The notes: generated by a model not told the origin, from the sequence alone. 64,000 nt of DNA from Pseudomonas abietaniphila (GCF_900100795.1 NZ_FNCO01000017.1:102349-166348), one strand, 5' to 3'. Counted from the stretch's first letter, positions 1 to 9,840 are shown. Made by a program: numbers and translations.

Positions 1-270
1 ACCCTGGACGAAGCAAAGCTACATCTCCGTGTCGACCACGAAGCCGAGGACAACTATCTCGAAGGGTTGATACTCGCAGCCGAAACGCACATCAGCACCT
101 TCCTAGGCGATGACTGGCCCGAGCCTATGCCCGCCCCGGTAAAAGCTGCGGTACTGCTGCTGGTTGGAGACCTGTACGAAAACCGCGAGCGCCAGGCAGA
201 TCGAGCTCTGAACGAAAACCGTACTTACTCATTGCTGCTGGCGCCCTATCGTTCCATGGCGGTGCTGTGA
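1..270 (+). CDS. Phage head-tail connector protein (gp6-like), 5' truncated by window edge
   Basis: The open frame runs from base 1 without a stop, giving 89 visible residues that begin TLDEAKLHLRVDHEAED. This acidic opening, followed by an all-helical stretch with FLGDDWPEP and LLLVGDLYENRE, is typical of the short gp6-like connector proteins of tailed phages. These form a ring under the portal and join head to tail. The true start lies outside the window; an internal TTG at 67 would be too short. The stop overlaps the next start (TGATG at 268-272), so the two genes are translationally coupled, as in phage morphogenesis operons. No integrase, capsid or tail gene follows, so this is the edge of a degraded or deleted prophage. 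Family assignment is by pattern recognition only. Confidence 0.75.
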   Translation, partial: TLDEAKLHLRVDHEAEDNYLEGLILAAETHISTFLGDDWPEPMPAPVKAAVLLLVGDLYENRERQADRALNENRTYSLLLAPYRSMAVL

Positions 271-590
271 TGCAGATCGGAAAACTGCGTCACCCGATCG
301 ACATCCAGAAGCCTGAGTACACGCAAGACCCTGAGTCGGGCGAAATGTACGAGACGTGGGTGCGGGTTGCCCGAGAGTGGGCACGCGCTGAAGGGATCAG
401 CGGCAAGGAGTTCGTAGCCGCTGCTGCTGAGCAAAGCTCGACGACCGTGCGGGTAACACTGCGATACCGGGAAGACCTGACCACCTCGATGCGATTCAAG
501 CATGTAGGGAAGATCTACAACATCAAGGCAATTCTTCCCGACAACGATCACAAGTTGCTGGTGTGCATGTGTGAGGAAGGTTTGGCGTAG
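270..590 (+). CDS. Phage head closure (head-tail adaptor) protein
   Basis: A 106-residue protein starting MQIGKLRHPIDIQKPEY. The opening GKLRHPI(D/T)I, the central ETWVRVAREWARAE and the ending VGKIYNIKAI are characteristic of the SPP1 gp16-like head closure family, which plugs the portal after DNA packaging. I chose ATG at 270 over GTG at 267 because it overlaps the upstream stop as TGATG. It follows the connector gene directly, which is the normal order in siphophage and transposable-phage head modules. Everything that would normally follow (tail completion, tail tube) is missing, so the module is broken and probably not functional as a phage. Confidence 0.77.
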   Translation: MQIGKLRHPIDIQKPEYTQDPESGEMYETWVRVAREWARAEGISGKEFVAAAAEQSSTTVRVTLRYREDLTTSMRFKHVGKIYNIKAILPDNDHKLLVCMCEEGLA

Positions 591-626
591 CGCGCCACGT
601 TTTCGAATGCGCCGTTTCGTGGCGCG
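591..626 (+). terminator. Hairpin at the prophage edge
   Basis: Nine-base arms CGCGCCACG (591-599) and CGTGGCGCG (618-626) form a GC-rich hairpin immediately after the head closure stop. There is no T-run, so it may be a weak or Rho-assisted terminator or simply a structured scar. Confidence 0.35.
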
Positions 627-768
627 ATAGTTCCAACCGGGGCCAGTCCGGTCGCCATAGGCGTGTCACTGGTGAGGGATTAGTCGGCGAGTACCCTCTC
701 ATGCAATAACCCCGACAGTCTGCGCAGACCATGCCTTCGGGCGCTCCGGGCCTGGTGGCAGATACAAC

Positions 769-803
769 AAGGCCCCGTCAGAGCGATTCTGCACGGGGCC
801 TTT
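769..803. terminator. Bidirectional intrinsic terminator
   Basis: Arms GGCCCCGT (771-778) and ACGGGGCC (793-800) are flanked by TTTCTCTT on the plus strand and TTGTTG on the minus strand. It fits termination of the minus-strand tRNA-Arg transcript and could also stop read-through from the prophage side. Confidence 0.7.
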
Positions 804-881
804 CTCTTGCCGCTTGCTGTCACGCTGCTGTCATACCAGAGCGATCTGTCACGAATAAACTGCTGGAAGCCTTTATTTATA

Positions 882-958
882 TGGTGTCCCAGGGCAGGTT
901 CGAACTGCCAACCTTCCCCTTAGGAGGGGGATGCTCTATCCAATTGAGCTACTGAGAC
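882..958 (-). tRNA. tRNA-Arg (anticodon CCT)
   Basis: On the minus strand a full cloverleaf is readable: acceptor GTCTCAG pairing with CTGGGAC, D-arm GCTC/GAGC, anticodon loop with CCT inside CCCCTCCTAAGGGG, T-arm GGCAG-TTCGAAC-CTGCC, discriminator A and encoded CCA, 77 nt in all. Its 3' end points toward the prophage remnant. Such tRNA genes are common integration sites, so this is a plausible attachment site for the lost phage. Confidence 0.95.
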
Positions 959-1271
959 ACTGTGCCGACGCTCTGAATGGCGCCAACGGGACGGCGTGCA
1001 TGTTAACGGCAAGCCCTTGTTTTGTCATGTCGTCATTGTCTTTTTAGGGTGTAGTCCAGAACGCCCAACACCGGCGCCTCAAGGGCATCATGCAAATTGC
1101 AATGCCACAAAGTGACATCATTGCAAACTGCAACCTGCCTACCATCCAATCAATCGATAAGCATTTGATTTTATTGACATTTATTATGAATAAACGCTTG
1201 GCATGCAGACTGCATTATCCCTTTCTGTGCAATCCCCTTCACAACCCGAATTCCAAGCGAAGGTAATCGAG
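959..1271. other. Intergenic region with two TGCAA palindromes
   Basis: Holds no gene. It contains two related palindromes, TGCAAATTGCA (1091-1101) and TTGCAAACTGCAA (1121-1133), centred about 31 bp apart, and an AT-rich stretch at 1160-1198 including TTGACA at 1174-1179. It is probably the promoter and operator region of the small gene starting at 1272. Confidence 0.4.
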
Positions 1272-1523
1272 ATGAACATGACTCTCTCTCTGTTGAACGC
1301 AGCGGCTCTCGTCGCTCTGGTGGCTTTCCACTTCCAGGACGATGGCAGCAAGGCAGGCAACGCTGCCAACACAGAAAGCGTGGCTGTTCAGGCTCAACCG
1401 CATTACCTCATGAAACAGGCGCCTCGCTTCGTCGCACAACCGGCACACCGCTCAGATGCGATGCTGGCCAATGACACTGACGAAGCGATCCCTGTGGATC
1501 GCTCCGAACGCTGGGTGTTTTGA
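1272..1523 (+). CDS. Small hypothetical protein with N-terminal hydrophobic segment
   Basis: An 83-residue product. I chose ATG at 1272 because a GAAGGTAA ribosome site lies about 8 bases upstream and the protein then begins MNMTLSLLNAAALVALVAFH, a hydrophobic segment that looks like a signal or membrane anchor (residues about 4-18). The remainder is hydrophilic, rich in A, Q and D, and ends in DRSERWVF. No domain is recognised. A longer reading from 1203 would add 23 residues without a ribosome site. It looks like a lineage-restricted pseudomonad protein; a role at the membrane or in the periplasm is inference only. Confidence 0.6.
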   Translation: MNMTLSLLNAAALVALVAFHFQDDGSKAGNAANTESVAVQAQPHYLMKQAPRFVAQPAHRSDAMLANDTDEAIPVDRSERWVF

Positions 1524-1575
1524 CGCTGAATGTGAAATCGGGCTTGCCAATCAGTCTTTCGTTTAGAGAACCGCC

Positions 1576-1773
1576 ATGTCAAAAGCAGCACTGTCCTTTC
1601 TGATCCTGGCCATCATGGCGGTTGCCATTGACCAGTTGCTTCCACCGTCGATGGACACGCTGAGCACCGCTGCCAAGACGGCAGCTGGCGTATTCGCCAG
1701 CCTTTTCGTGGCGGCTCTGTTCGTCGGTCGCCGAATCAAGTTTGATCCAGTGCTGCGTCAAGCCAAACCCTGA
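1576..1773 (+). CDS. Small two-helix membrane protein
   Basis: A 65-residue protein beginning MSKAALSFLILAIMAVAID. It has two hydrophobic segments (about residues 4-22 and 35-50) separated by LPPSMDTLSTAAKT and followed by a basic tail GRRIKFDPVLRQAKP, so it should sit in the inner membrane as a hairpin. It resembles the short PA3371-type membrane proteins of Pseudomonas, a label I give with low certainty. It is separated from the preceding small gene by about 50 bp on the same strand, so the two may be co-transcribed. Function unknown. Confidence 0.6.
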   Translation: MSKAALSFLILAIMAVAIDQLLPPSMDTLSTAAKTAAGVFASLFVAALFVGRRIKFDPVLRQAKP

Positions 1774-2216
1774 GTCTCATACCTGATGGCGTGATCGGCA
1801 TTTCGAGCGCCATTCGATCCGGTTCTGACACTCGCGCCGCCGAGCTGTCCACTTCTTTGACAGACCCTTCGTCTCTTTCTTGGCACCTTTCTCGTATTTT
1901 TCCTCAGACACCTCTACGCTGAAGACAGATAGCCACCATGGCGCAAACCCGCGTACCCGGCGGCTGTCGATCAGATGGACGGTGATCGGGAACTTTGCAA
2001 ACCAGAACGCATTTCTGATAATTGGTGCTGGCTAAACGCCTTTATCTAGTTCAATATTTGTCACAGATTTGACGCCAAGGTTCCGGCGGACTGATGCATG
2101 ATGACGGACCTTTATGTTGGACGGTTGAACATTTCGCCAAAATGACAGTCAGACCATGACATCAAGCGGCCTGATGCACGAACCGCCTCCCCCTTTGAAC
2201 TAAATCGGTTAAATAT
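1774..2216. other. Intergenic region upstream of amrZ
   Basis: Contains the AlgU-like promoter annotated at 1989-2018 and a long AT-rich leader before amrZ. On the minus strand a stop-to-stop frame spans about 1777-2031 with no good start or ribosome site. Its translation (for example WFAKFPITVHLIDSRR) looks protein-like, so it may be a decayed gene fragment, but I cannot support it as a gene. Confidence 0.4.
1989..2018 (+). promoter_or_regulatory. AlgU (sigma-22/RpoE-type) promoter for amrZ
   Basis: GGAACTT (1989-1995) matches the -35 and TCTGA (2014-2018) matches the -10 of AlgU promoters. The spacer is 18 bp against the usual 16-17. In P. aeruginosa amrZ (algZ) is known to need AlgU/AlgT, so the position supports the call. 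The leader to the start codon would be about 190 bases. Confidence 0.55.
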
Positions 2217-2543
2217 ATGAGCCCTATGAAACAGGCCCCTTATTCCAGTCGCACAGCTGACAAGTTCGTTGTCCGTCTCCCGGAAGGCATGCGTGAGCGG
2301 ATCGCTGATGTCGCCAAGAATCATCACCGGAGCATGAACTCTGAAATCATTGCCCGCCTCGAGCAAAGCTTGATTCAGGAAGGCAACTTGGGAGACGAGC
2401 CAAGCCTGCGTCTGGACAGCCCTGAGCTGTCACTGCACGAGCGTGAATTGCTGCAGCGCTTCCGCCAGCTCGCTCATCGCCAGCAGAACGCTCTCGTGTC
2501 CCTGATCGCACACGACACCAAGATGACGAACGACGACGAATAA
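2217..2543 (+). CDS. amrZ: AmrZ, ribbon-helix-helix alginate and motility regulator
   Basis: A 108-residue Arc-type DNA-binding protein. Residues about 11-55 (SSRTADKFVVRLPEGMRERI, then HHRSMNSEIIARLEQSL) match the AmrZ/AlgZ ribbon-helix-helix domain almost word for word: the beta-strand KFVVRLP inserts in the major groove and the following helices dimerise. The C-terminal part LDSPELSLHERELLQRFRQL is the AmrZ tetramerisation region. In P. aeruginosa AmrZ activates alginate genes, represses fleQ and flagella, and controls type IV pili and c-di-GMP genes. The start fits the known N-terminus (M-x-P-x-KQA). A strong terminator follows 20 bp after the stop, so it is monocistronic. Confidence 0.95.
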   Translation: MSPMKQAPYSSRTADKFVVRLPEGMRERIADVAKNHHRSMNSEIIARLEQSLIQEGNLGDEPSLRLDSPELSLHERELLQRFRQLAHRQQNALVSLIAHDTKMTNDDE

Positions 2544-2564
2544 GTCGGCGCATCTCAGAGACTC

Positions 2565-2592
2565 AAAAGCCAGCCTCTCGCTGGCTTTTTTG
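2565..2592 (+). terminator. amrZ intrinsic terminator
   Basis: AAAAGCCAGC-CTCTC-GCTGGCTTTTTT: a perfect stem with T-run directly after the amrZ stop. Confidence 0.9.
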
Positions 2593-2628
2593 TGCCTGTG
2601 ATTTTGGACTTTCATGATTGCCGGGCAC

Positions 2629-2652
2629 AAAAAACCGCCACAAGGGCGGTAT
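2629..2652 (-). terminator. mgtE intrinsic terminator
   Basis: On the minus strand ACCGCC-CTTGT-GGCGGTTTTTTG lies just past the mgtE stop, with a six-base T-run. Confidence 0.85.
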
Positions 2653-2672
2653 TTGTGGGTGCTTTTATATGG

Positions 2673-4115
2673 CTAGAGCAAGAACAGGGTCGCCAGACCG
2701 AGGAAGATGAAGAACCCTCCACTGTCCGTCATGGCCGTGATCATAACACTGGCGCCCATGGCAGGATCGCGGCCGAACCGCGCCAAGGTCATCGGAATCA
2801 ATACACCCATGAAGGCGGCGAGCAGCAGGTTAAGCGTCATCGCAGCCGTCATGACCACGCCCAGCGACCAGCTGTGATAAAGCAGGTAAGCCACGACGCC
2901 AATCACCCCACCCCACACAAGACCGTTAACCAGCGCAACGCCCAGCTCCTTGCGCATCAGTCGTGAAGTGTTGCCGGTACTGACCTGATCCAGCGCCATG
3001 GCGCGGACGATCATGGTGATGGTCTGGTTGCCGGAGTTACCACCAATGCCGGCAACGATCGGCATCAAGGCGGCCAGTGCCACCAGTTTCTCGATGGAGC
3101 CTTCGAACAGGCCGATGACTCGCGAGGCTAAAAAGGCAGTGATGAGGTTGACTGCCAGCCATGACCAACGGTTGCGCAACGAGCGCCACACTGATGCGAA
3201 GATGTCTTCCTCTTCACGCAGACCGGCCATGTTGAGGACTTCGGTTTCACTTTCTTCGCGGATCAGGTCAACCATTTCGTCGATGGTCAGACGTCCAATC
3301 AATTTGCCGTTCTTGTCCACTACCGGCGAGGAAATAAGGTCGTAACGCTCGAACGCCTGGGCCGCTTCATAGGCATCGCCGTCCGGGTGGAAACTCACCG
3401 GATCGCTGGCCATGACCTCCGACACCTGCTTTTCAGGGTCGTTGACCAACAGACGCTTGATGGGCAATACGCCCTTGAGCACGCCGTCAGAGTCGACCAC
3501 GAACAATTTGTCCGTGTGGCCCGGCAGCTCCTTGAGACGGCGCAGGTAACGCAGCACCACCTCAAGACTGACGTCTTCGCGGATGGTGACCATCTCGAAG
3601 TCCATCAGCGCGCCGACCTGGTCTTCGTCGTAAGACAGCGCCGAACGCACGCGCTCGCGTTGCTGGCTGTCCAGCGCTTCCATCAACTCATGGACGACGT
3701 CACGTGGCAGCTCAGGTGCAAGGTCGGCGAGCTCGTCGGCGTCCATTTCCTTGGCGGCCGCCAGCAACTCGTGATCGTCCATGTCGGCAATCAGCGTTTC
3801 ACGAACGGAGTCGGATACTTCGAGGAGAATGTCGCCGTCGCGCTCGGCCTTGACCAGTTGCCAGACCGTCAGACGGTCTTCGACCGGCAGCGCTTCAAGG
3901 ATGTAGGCAACGTCGGCGGAGTGCAGATCATCGAGCTTGCGTTGCAGCTCGACCAGATTCTGCCGGTGAACCAGGTTTTCAACACGGTCTTGGTGCAGGC
4001 CTTCCTGGCGATGAGTCAGGTCTTCGACGACACGCTGACGTTGCAACAGGTCGACAACCTGCGCAAGGCGGTCCTGAAGGCTTTCCTGCGTCTTTTTTAC
4101 TTCGATTTCGGTCAT
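2673..4115 (-). CDS. mgtE: MgtE magnesium transporter
   Basis: A 480-residue inner-membrane Mg2+ channel/transporter. An N-domain of acidic helical repeats (about residues 35-165, e.g. SADVAYILEALPVEDR) is followed by two CBS domains (about 170-290), then a connecting helix and five membrane segments from about 318. The signature MPIVAGIGGNSGNQ at about 351-364 lines the pore. In the family the N and CBS domains bind Mg2+ and close the channel when Mg2+ is high. I chose the ATG at 4115 (MTEIEVKKTQ) rather than an upstream in-frame start because a GGAG site precedes it. It is monocistronic, with its own terminator. Confidence 0.96.
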   Translation of the reverse strand: MTEIEVKKTQESLQDRLAQVVDLLQRQRVVEDLTHRQEGLHQDRVENLVHRQNLVELQRKLDDLHSADVAYILEALPVEDRLTVWQLVKAERDGDILLEVSDSVRETLIADMDDHELLAAAKEMDADELADLAPELPRDVVHELMEALDSQQRERVRSALSYDEDQVGALMDFEMVTIREDVSLEVVLRYLRRLKELPGHTDKLFVVDSDGVLKGVLPIKRLLVNDPEKQVSEVMASDPVSFHPDGDAYEAAQAFERYDLISSPVVDKNGKLIGRLTIDEMVDLIREESETEVLNMAGLREEEDIFASVWRSLRNRWSWLAVNLITAFLASRVIGLFEGSIEKLVALAALMPIVAGIGGNSGNQTITMIVRAMALDQVSTGNTSRLMRKELGVALVNGLVWGGVIGVVAYLLYHSWSLGVVMTAAMTLNLLLAAFMGVLIPMTLARFGRDPAMGASVMITAMTDSGGFFIFLGLATLFLL

Positions 4116-4436
4116 AGGCGAACTCCACTCCCAGCAGTGGACCACGCCGGAAGATCAATCAGTCGATTCTTGATTGGTAAAGCTTAAGGCTGAGTTGCTA
4201 CTGGGTAAGTCCATGGAGGTATTCCACAAGCCCCGGCGGGGCTGACGGGCGCAATCATACACCGCTTGCCGGGCCTTCATGTTAAAAATTCAACGCGGAA
4301 CAATCGGTTGCAACACAATGTTAACTATTGTCCGAGTCGTTATTGCTACGACGTCACATCCGGAGAGGAAAACACGCTCGCCTCAAAAATTTCACATGGC
4401 TAGTCTGCCCTGACACCTGTCACGGAGGACGCTGTC
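4116..4436. other. Divergent promoter region of mgtE and the DUF4124 gene
   Basis: No gene visible. It holds the mgtE leader, with a small GC hairpin GCCCCGGCGGGGC near 4231-4243, and the promoter side of the plus-strand gene at 4437. No known Mg riboswitch pattern is recognised. Confidence 0.4.
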
Positions 4437-4916
4437 ATGCTGTTGGACACCCGCAAACCAGTTTTTGCTGCCCTGCTCTTTTTCCCCGTTCTGGCCACTG
4501 CAGCCACAGTGCATCGTTGCGAGGACGCGAATGGAAAGATCACTTTCACCACCCTTGCCTGCCCGGCAGGCCACGAGCTGAAACTGCAGAACGCACACAA
4601 TCCCCCGCCGGGCAGCGTGTTAACCCCCAGCGCCCCTTCAGAAACCAAGACCCGAAAGAGAAGCGAAGAACTGGTCATCGTAGGTCAGCGCGACGACGGC
4701 TGTGGAAACGTGCTGAGCGCCGAACAACGGCGGAGGGCGATCATCAATCAGCAGACACCCACGGGCATGACAAAACGTGACGTCGAAAGCCTGCTGGGCA
4801 AGCCGGACAAGATTGTCGGGCGCAACGCCGAGCTTCGGTACGTGTACGAGGAGAAGAAAGGGAAAAGCCGGCAGGTAACGTTCGACGAAAACGGCTGCGT
4901 AAAAGGCAAACGCTAG
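4437..4916 (+). CDS. Secreted DUF4124-type protein with SmpA-like C-terminal segment
   Basis: A 159-residue exported protein. Residues 1-22 form a signal peptide (hydrophobic FAALLFFPVLATAA). The mature start TVHRCEDANGKITFTTLACP is the DUF4124 pattern, which carries paired cysteines that may form a disulfide. The later TPTGMTKRDVESLLGKPDKI is typical of the BamE/SmpA-like fold found in many small envelope proteins. Function is not known; a periplasmic or envelope location is inferred. The start has a GGAG-containing site (cacggaggacgctgtc) upstream. An intrinsic terminator follows at once. Confidence 0.75.
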   Translation: MLLDTRKPVFAALLFFPVLATAATVHRCEDANGKITFTTLACPAGHELKLQNAHNPPPGSVLTPSAPSETKTRKRSEELVIVGQRDDGCGNVLSAEQRRRAIINQQTPTGMTKRDVESLLGKPDKIVGRNAELRYVYEEKKGKSRQVTFDENGCVKGKR

Positions 4917-4923
4917 AAAAGCA

Positions 4924-4952
4924 AAAAGCCCGCATTTGCATGCGGGCTTTTC
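4924..4952 (+). terminator. Intrinsic terminator after the DUF4124 gene
   Basis: AAAAGCCCGCA-TTTGCA-TGCGGGCTTTT, a near-symmetric stem that could also end the minus-strand tRNA-Arg transcript. Confidence 0.85.
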
Positions 4953-4958
4953 GTTTTA

Positions 4959-5035
4959 TGGTGCACTCGACAGGATTCGAACCTGTGACCGCTCGGTTCG
5001 TAGCCGAGTACTCTATCCAGCTGAGCTACGAGTGC
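4959..5035 (-). tRNA. tRNA-Arg (anticodon ACG), copy 1
   Basis: Minus-strand cloverleaf with acceptor GCACTCG/CGAGTGC, D-stem GCTC/GAGT, anticodon ACG in CTCGGCTACGAACCGAG, T-arm CACAG-GTTCGAATC-CTGTC and encoded CCA; 77 nt. It is identical to the copy 136 bp upstream. Confidence 0.96.
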
Positions 5036-5170
5036 AGGTGGCGCTTGATAAACCAGATCACCTCTGGTTAATGCGTTTTACTTCCAGAAGTGAGTGGTAC
5101 TTCCGAAGACCTGTTAAAGCCAGGCTCTTTCTTAAAGCAGTTGTTCGTATTACTACCAACAACGCTTAAA

Positions 5171-5247
5171 TGGTGCACTCGACAGGATTCGAACCTGTGA
5201 CCGCTCGGTTCGTAGCCGAGTACTCTATCCAGCTGAGCTACGAGTGC
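5171..5247 (-). tRNA. tRNA-Arg (anticodon ACG), copy 2
   Basis: Base-for-base the same as the tRNA at 4959-5035, with encoded CCA. The two lie in tandem downstream of tRNA-Ser(GCT) and csrA, the usual arrangement in Pseudomonas, and are probably processed from one transcript. Confidence 0.96.
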
Positions 5248-5354
5248 ATTTGTTGCCGCGCATTATAGGCCGTTAAATCTTTTGGTCAAGAACTTTTTCC
5301 AGTAAATTCAACAACTTACCGATCAAGCCAGATTACAACGTACTACGCAAATAA

Positions 5355-5445
5355 TGGCGGAGAACGGGGGATTCGAACCCCCGACACCCTTTTGAGGTGT
5401 ACTCCCTTAGCAGGGGAGCGCCTTCGGCCACTCGGCCAGCTCTCC
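5355..5445 (-). tRNA. tRNA-Ser (anticodon GCT)
   Basis: A 91-nt tRNA with the long variable arm of serine tRNAs. Acceptor GGAGAGC pairs with GTTCTCC, the anticodon GCT lies in CCCCTGCTAAGGG, the T-loop is GTTCGAATC and CCA is encoded. Confidence 0.96.
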
Positions 5446-5507
5446 GCAACACGGGGCGTATAATAACCACCCTTTTCCCCGTTTGCAAACCAAAAATTCA
5501 ATAAAAA

Positions 5508-5696
5508 TTAATGGCTTGGTTCCTGGTCCTTCTCTTTCTTGATGCGCAGGTAAATCTCTTCACGGTGAACAGCCACTTCCTTGGGTGCGTTGACCCCAAT
5601 CCGGACTTGATTACCTTTAACGCCGAGCACGGTCACGGTGATTTCACCGTCACCAATAATCAGGCTCTCCGCGCACCGGCGGGTCAAAATCAGCAT
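5508..5696 (-). CDS. csrA: RsmA/CsrA carbon storage regulator
   Basis: A 62-residue post-transcriptional regulator, almost identical to RsmA of Pseudomonas. MLILTRRCAESLIIGD at the N-terminus and HREEIYLRI at the C-terminus supply the RNA-binding edge (Arg44-type residue in VHREEI) of the homodimer, which binds GGA motifs in mRNA leaders and is titrated by RsmX/Y/Z RNAs. ATG at 5696 is chosen because GAGGAGATAGG precedes it and the protein then has the exact family length; a longer reading adds only MQVEEIG. It sits between lysC and tRNA-Ser as in other pseudomonads. Confidence 0.97.
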   Translation of the reverse strand: MLILTRRCAESLIIGDGEITVTVLGVKGNQVRIGVNAPKEVAVHREEIYLRIKKEKDQEPSH

Positions 5697-5841
5697 ACCT
5701 ATCTCCTCAACCTGCATTCAGGGACAACAGTCTGCACAACCAAAAAGGCGTTGGCCCCCACCAGCATCGGCAGCAGGTCTACGCCTTGAGTATTGACTAG
5801 CGCTGGAAAAAAAACAGTTTTCTCGCGCACATCAGAAACAC

Positions 5842-5870
5842 AAAAGGCGCGGTAGCCACCGCGCCCTTTG
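5842..5870 (-). terminator. lysC intrinsic terminator
   Basis: On the minus strand GGCGCGGT-GGCT-ACCGCGCCTTTTG follows the lysC stop within about 10 bases. Confidence 0.85.
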
Positions 5871-5879
5871 TTCAATGCC

Positions 5880-7112
5880 TTACTCGCCCTGGCGAGGGGC
5901 GTCGAGCTCGAACGCTGTGTGCAGGGCGCGCACAGCCAGCTCCAGATACTTCTCCTCGATCACGACCGAAACCTTGATTTCGGAGGTGGAGATCATCTGG
6001 ATGTTGATGCTTTCCTTGGCCAGTGCTTCGAACATACGGCTGGCAACACCTGCGTGCGAACGCATGCCGACACCGACGATGGACACCTTGGCGATCTTGG
6101 TATCGCCAACGACTTCACGCGCGCCGATTTCCTTGGCGGTGTTTTCCAGCACGGTCAGAGCCGACTGGTAGTCGTTGCGGTGCACGGTGAAGGTGAAGTC
6201 GGTGGTGTTATCGTGCGCAACGTTCTGCACGATCATGTCGACTTCGATGTTCGCGCCGCTGATCGGGCCCAGAATCTTGAATGCAACGCCCGGGGTGTCT
6301 GGCACGCCACGGATCGTCAGCTTGGCTTCGTCGCGGTTGAAGGCGATGCCAGAAATGATCGGCTGTTCCATGGATTCCTCCTCATCAATGGTAATGAGGG
6401 TGCCTGGACCCTCCTTGAAGCTGTGCAGTACGCGCAGCGGGACGTTGTACTTGCCGGCGAATTCCACCGCGCGGATCTGCAACACCTTGGAACCGAGGCT
6501 GGCCATTTCCAGCATCTCTTCGAACGTGATCTTGTCCAGGCGCTGAGCCTGAGACACGACGCGCGGATCGGTGGTGTAAACGCCGTCGACGTCGGTGTAA
6601 ATCTGGCATTCATCCGCTTTCAAGGCGGCGGCTAGCGCCACACCGGTGGTGTCGGAACCGCCACGACCCAGGGTCGTGATATTGCCGCTCTCGTCCACAC
6701 CCTGGAAACCTGCGACCACGACGACGCGACCTTCTTTCAGGTCTGCGCGAATCTTCTGATCGTCGATCTGCAGAATACGCGCCTTGTTGTGCGCGCTGTC
6801 GGTCAGGATGCGAACCTGATTACCGGTGTAGGACACCGCCGGTACACCGCGCTTGATCAGCGCCATGGCCAGCAAGGCAATGGTCACCTGCTCGCCGGTG
6901 GACACGATCACGTCCAGTTCGCGAGGAACCGGTTGATCGCTGATCTGCTTCGCCAGGTCGATCAGGCGATTGGTCTCGCCGCTCATGGCGGACAGAACCA
7001 CCACCAGATCATCGCCCGCGTCGCGGAATTTTTTGACTTTGTCGGCCACCTGCTCGATGCGCTCTACCGAGCCCACGGAGGTGCCTCCAAATTTCTGTAC
7101 GATTAAAGCCAT
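5880..7112 (-). CDS. lysC: Aspartate kinase LysC
   Basis: A 410-residue kinase making aspartyl-4-phosphate, the first step to lysine, threonine, methionine and diaminopimelate. It begins MALIVQKFGGTSVGS with the KFGGTSVG nucleotide/aspartate motif (Lys7). The kinase core runs to about 245 and includes GRGGSDTTGVALAAALKA. Two ACT domains (about 265-335 and 345-405) carry the feedback site. A second in-frame ATG at 6371 follows a strong AGGAGGAA site and would make a 163-residue beta subunit consisting of the ACT domains, as known for other class-II aspartate kinases. It lies downstream of alaS as in other pseudomonads. Confidence 0.97.
   Translation of the reverse strand: MALIVQKFGGTSVGSVERIEQVADKVKKFRDAGDDLVVVLSAMSGETNRLIDLAKQISDQPVPRELDVIVSTGEQVTIALLAMALIKRGVPAVSYTGNQVRILTDSAHNKARILQIDDQKIRADLKEGRVVVVAGFQGVDESGNITTLGRGGSDTTGVALAAALKADECQIYTDVDGVYTTDPRVVSQAQRLDKITFEEMLEMASLGSKVLQIRAVEFAGKYNVPLRVLHSFKEGPGTLITIDEEESMEQPIISGIAFNRDEAKLTIRGVPDTPGVAFKILGPISGANIEVDMIVQNVAHDNTTDFTFTVHRNDYQSALTVLENTAKEIGAREVVGDTKIAKVSIVGVGMRSHAGVASRMFEALAKESINIQMISTSEIKVSVVIEEKYLELAVRALHTAFELDAPRQGE
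6371..6385 (-). promoter_or_regulatory. Internal ribosome site for a LysC beta subunit
   Basis: Inside lysC the minus strand reads GATGAGGAGGAATCCATGG. This is a near-consensus Shine-Dalgarno 6-7 bases before an in-frame ATG that opens the regulatory ACT region (MEQPIISGIAF). Separate small subunits made this way are known in B. subtilis and C. glutamicum. Here it is predicted from sequence only. Confidence 0.6.
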
Positions 7113-7166
7113 CTCAAAGCCGCCTCAGCCCGTGAAGGGCGCCCGTTAATCATTCAAACCGCAAAG

Positions 7167-7197
7167 CGCCGAAGCCCGCTGGATAGCGGACTTCGGT
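7167..7197 (-). terminator. Probable alaS terminator
   Basis: CCGAAGTCCGCT-ATCC-AGCGGGCTTCGG on the minus strand, shortly after the alaS stop. The trailing T-run is poor (CGCTTTGC). Confidence 0.5.
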
Positions 7198-7215
7198 GGG
7201 TCGACTTAGCTTCCC

Positions 7216-9840
<2,625 letters not shown>

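Larger units (their letters stand above)
591..881. other. Gene-free DNA between prophage remnant and tRNA-Arg
   Basis: No convincing gene is visible. Besides two hairpins the stretch holds low-quality short frames only. It is the likely junction between phage and chromosomal DNA, since the tRNA 3' end (882) faces it, but I see no second copy of the tRNA 3' end that would mark an attachment repeat. Confidence 0.5.

Noticed and set aside
731..955. Plus-strand frame ending in the tRNA
   Set aside because: It runs through a terminator hairpin and the antisense of tRNA-Arg(CCT); no ribosome site and no protein-like features.
1777..2031. Minus-strand stop-to-stop frame with protein-like translation (WFAKFPITVHLIDSRR)
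   Set aside because: No ATG with a ribosome site, it overlaps the AlgU-type promoter, and no family is recognised; at most a decayed fragment.
3387..4187. Long plus-strand frame opposite mgtE, and similar long antisense frames opposite alaS, astB, lysC and fimV-like genes
   Set aside because: These are mirror frames of high-GC coding regions; composition is His/Gln/Val-rich and no family matches.
4225..4250. Hairpin in the mgtE leader as a magnesium riboswitch
   Set aside because: Only a 6-bp GC stem is present; none of the M-box core elements can be seen.
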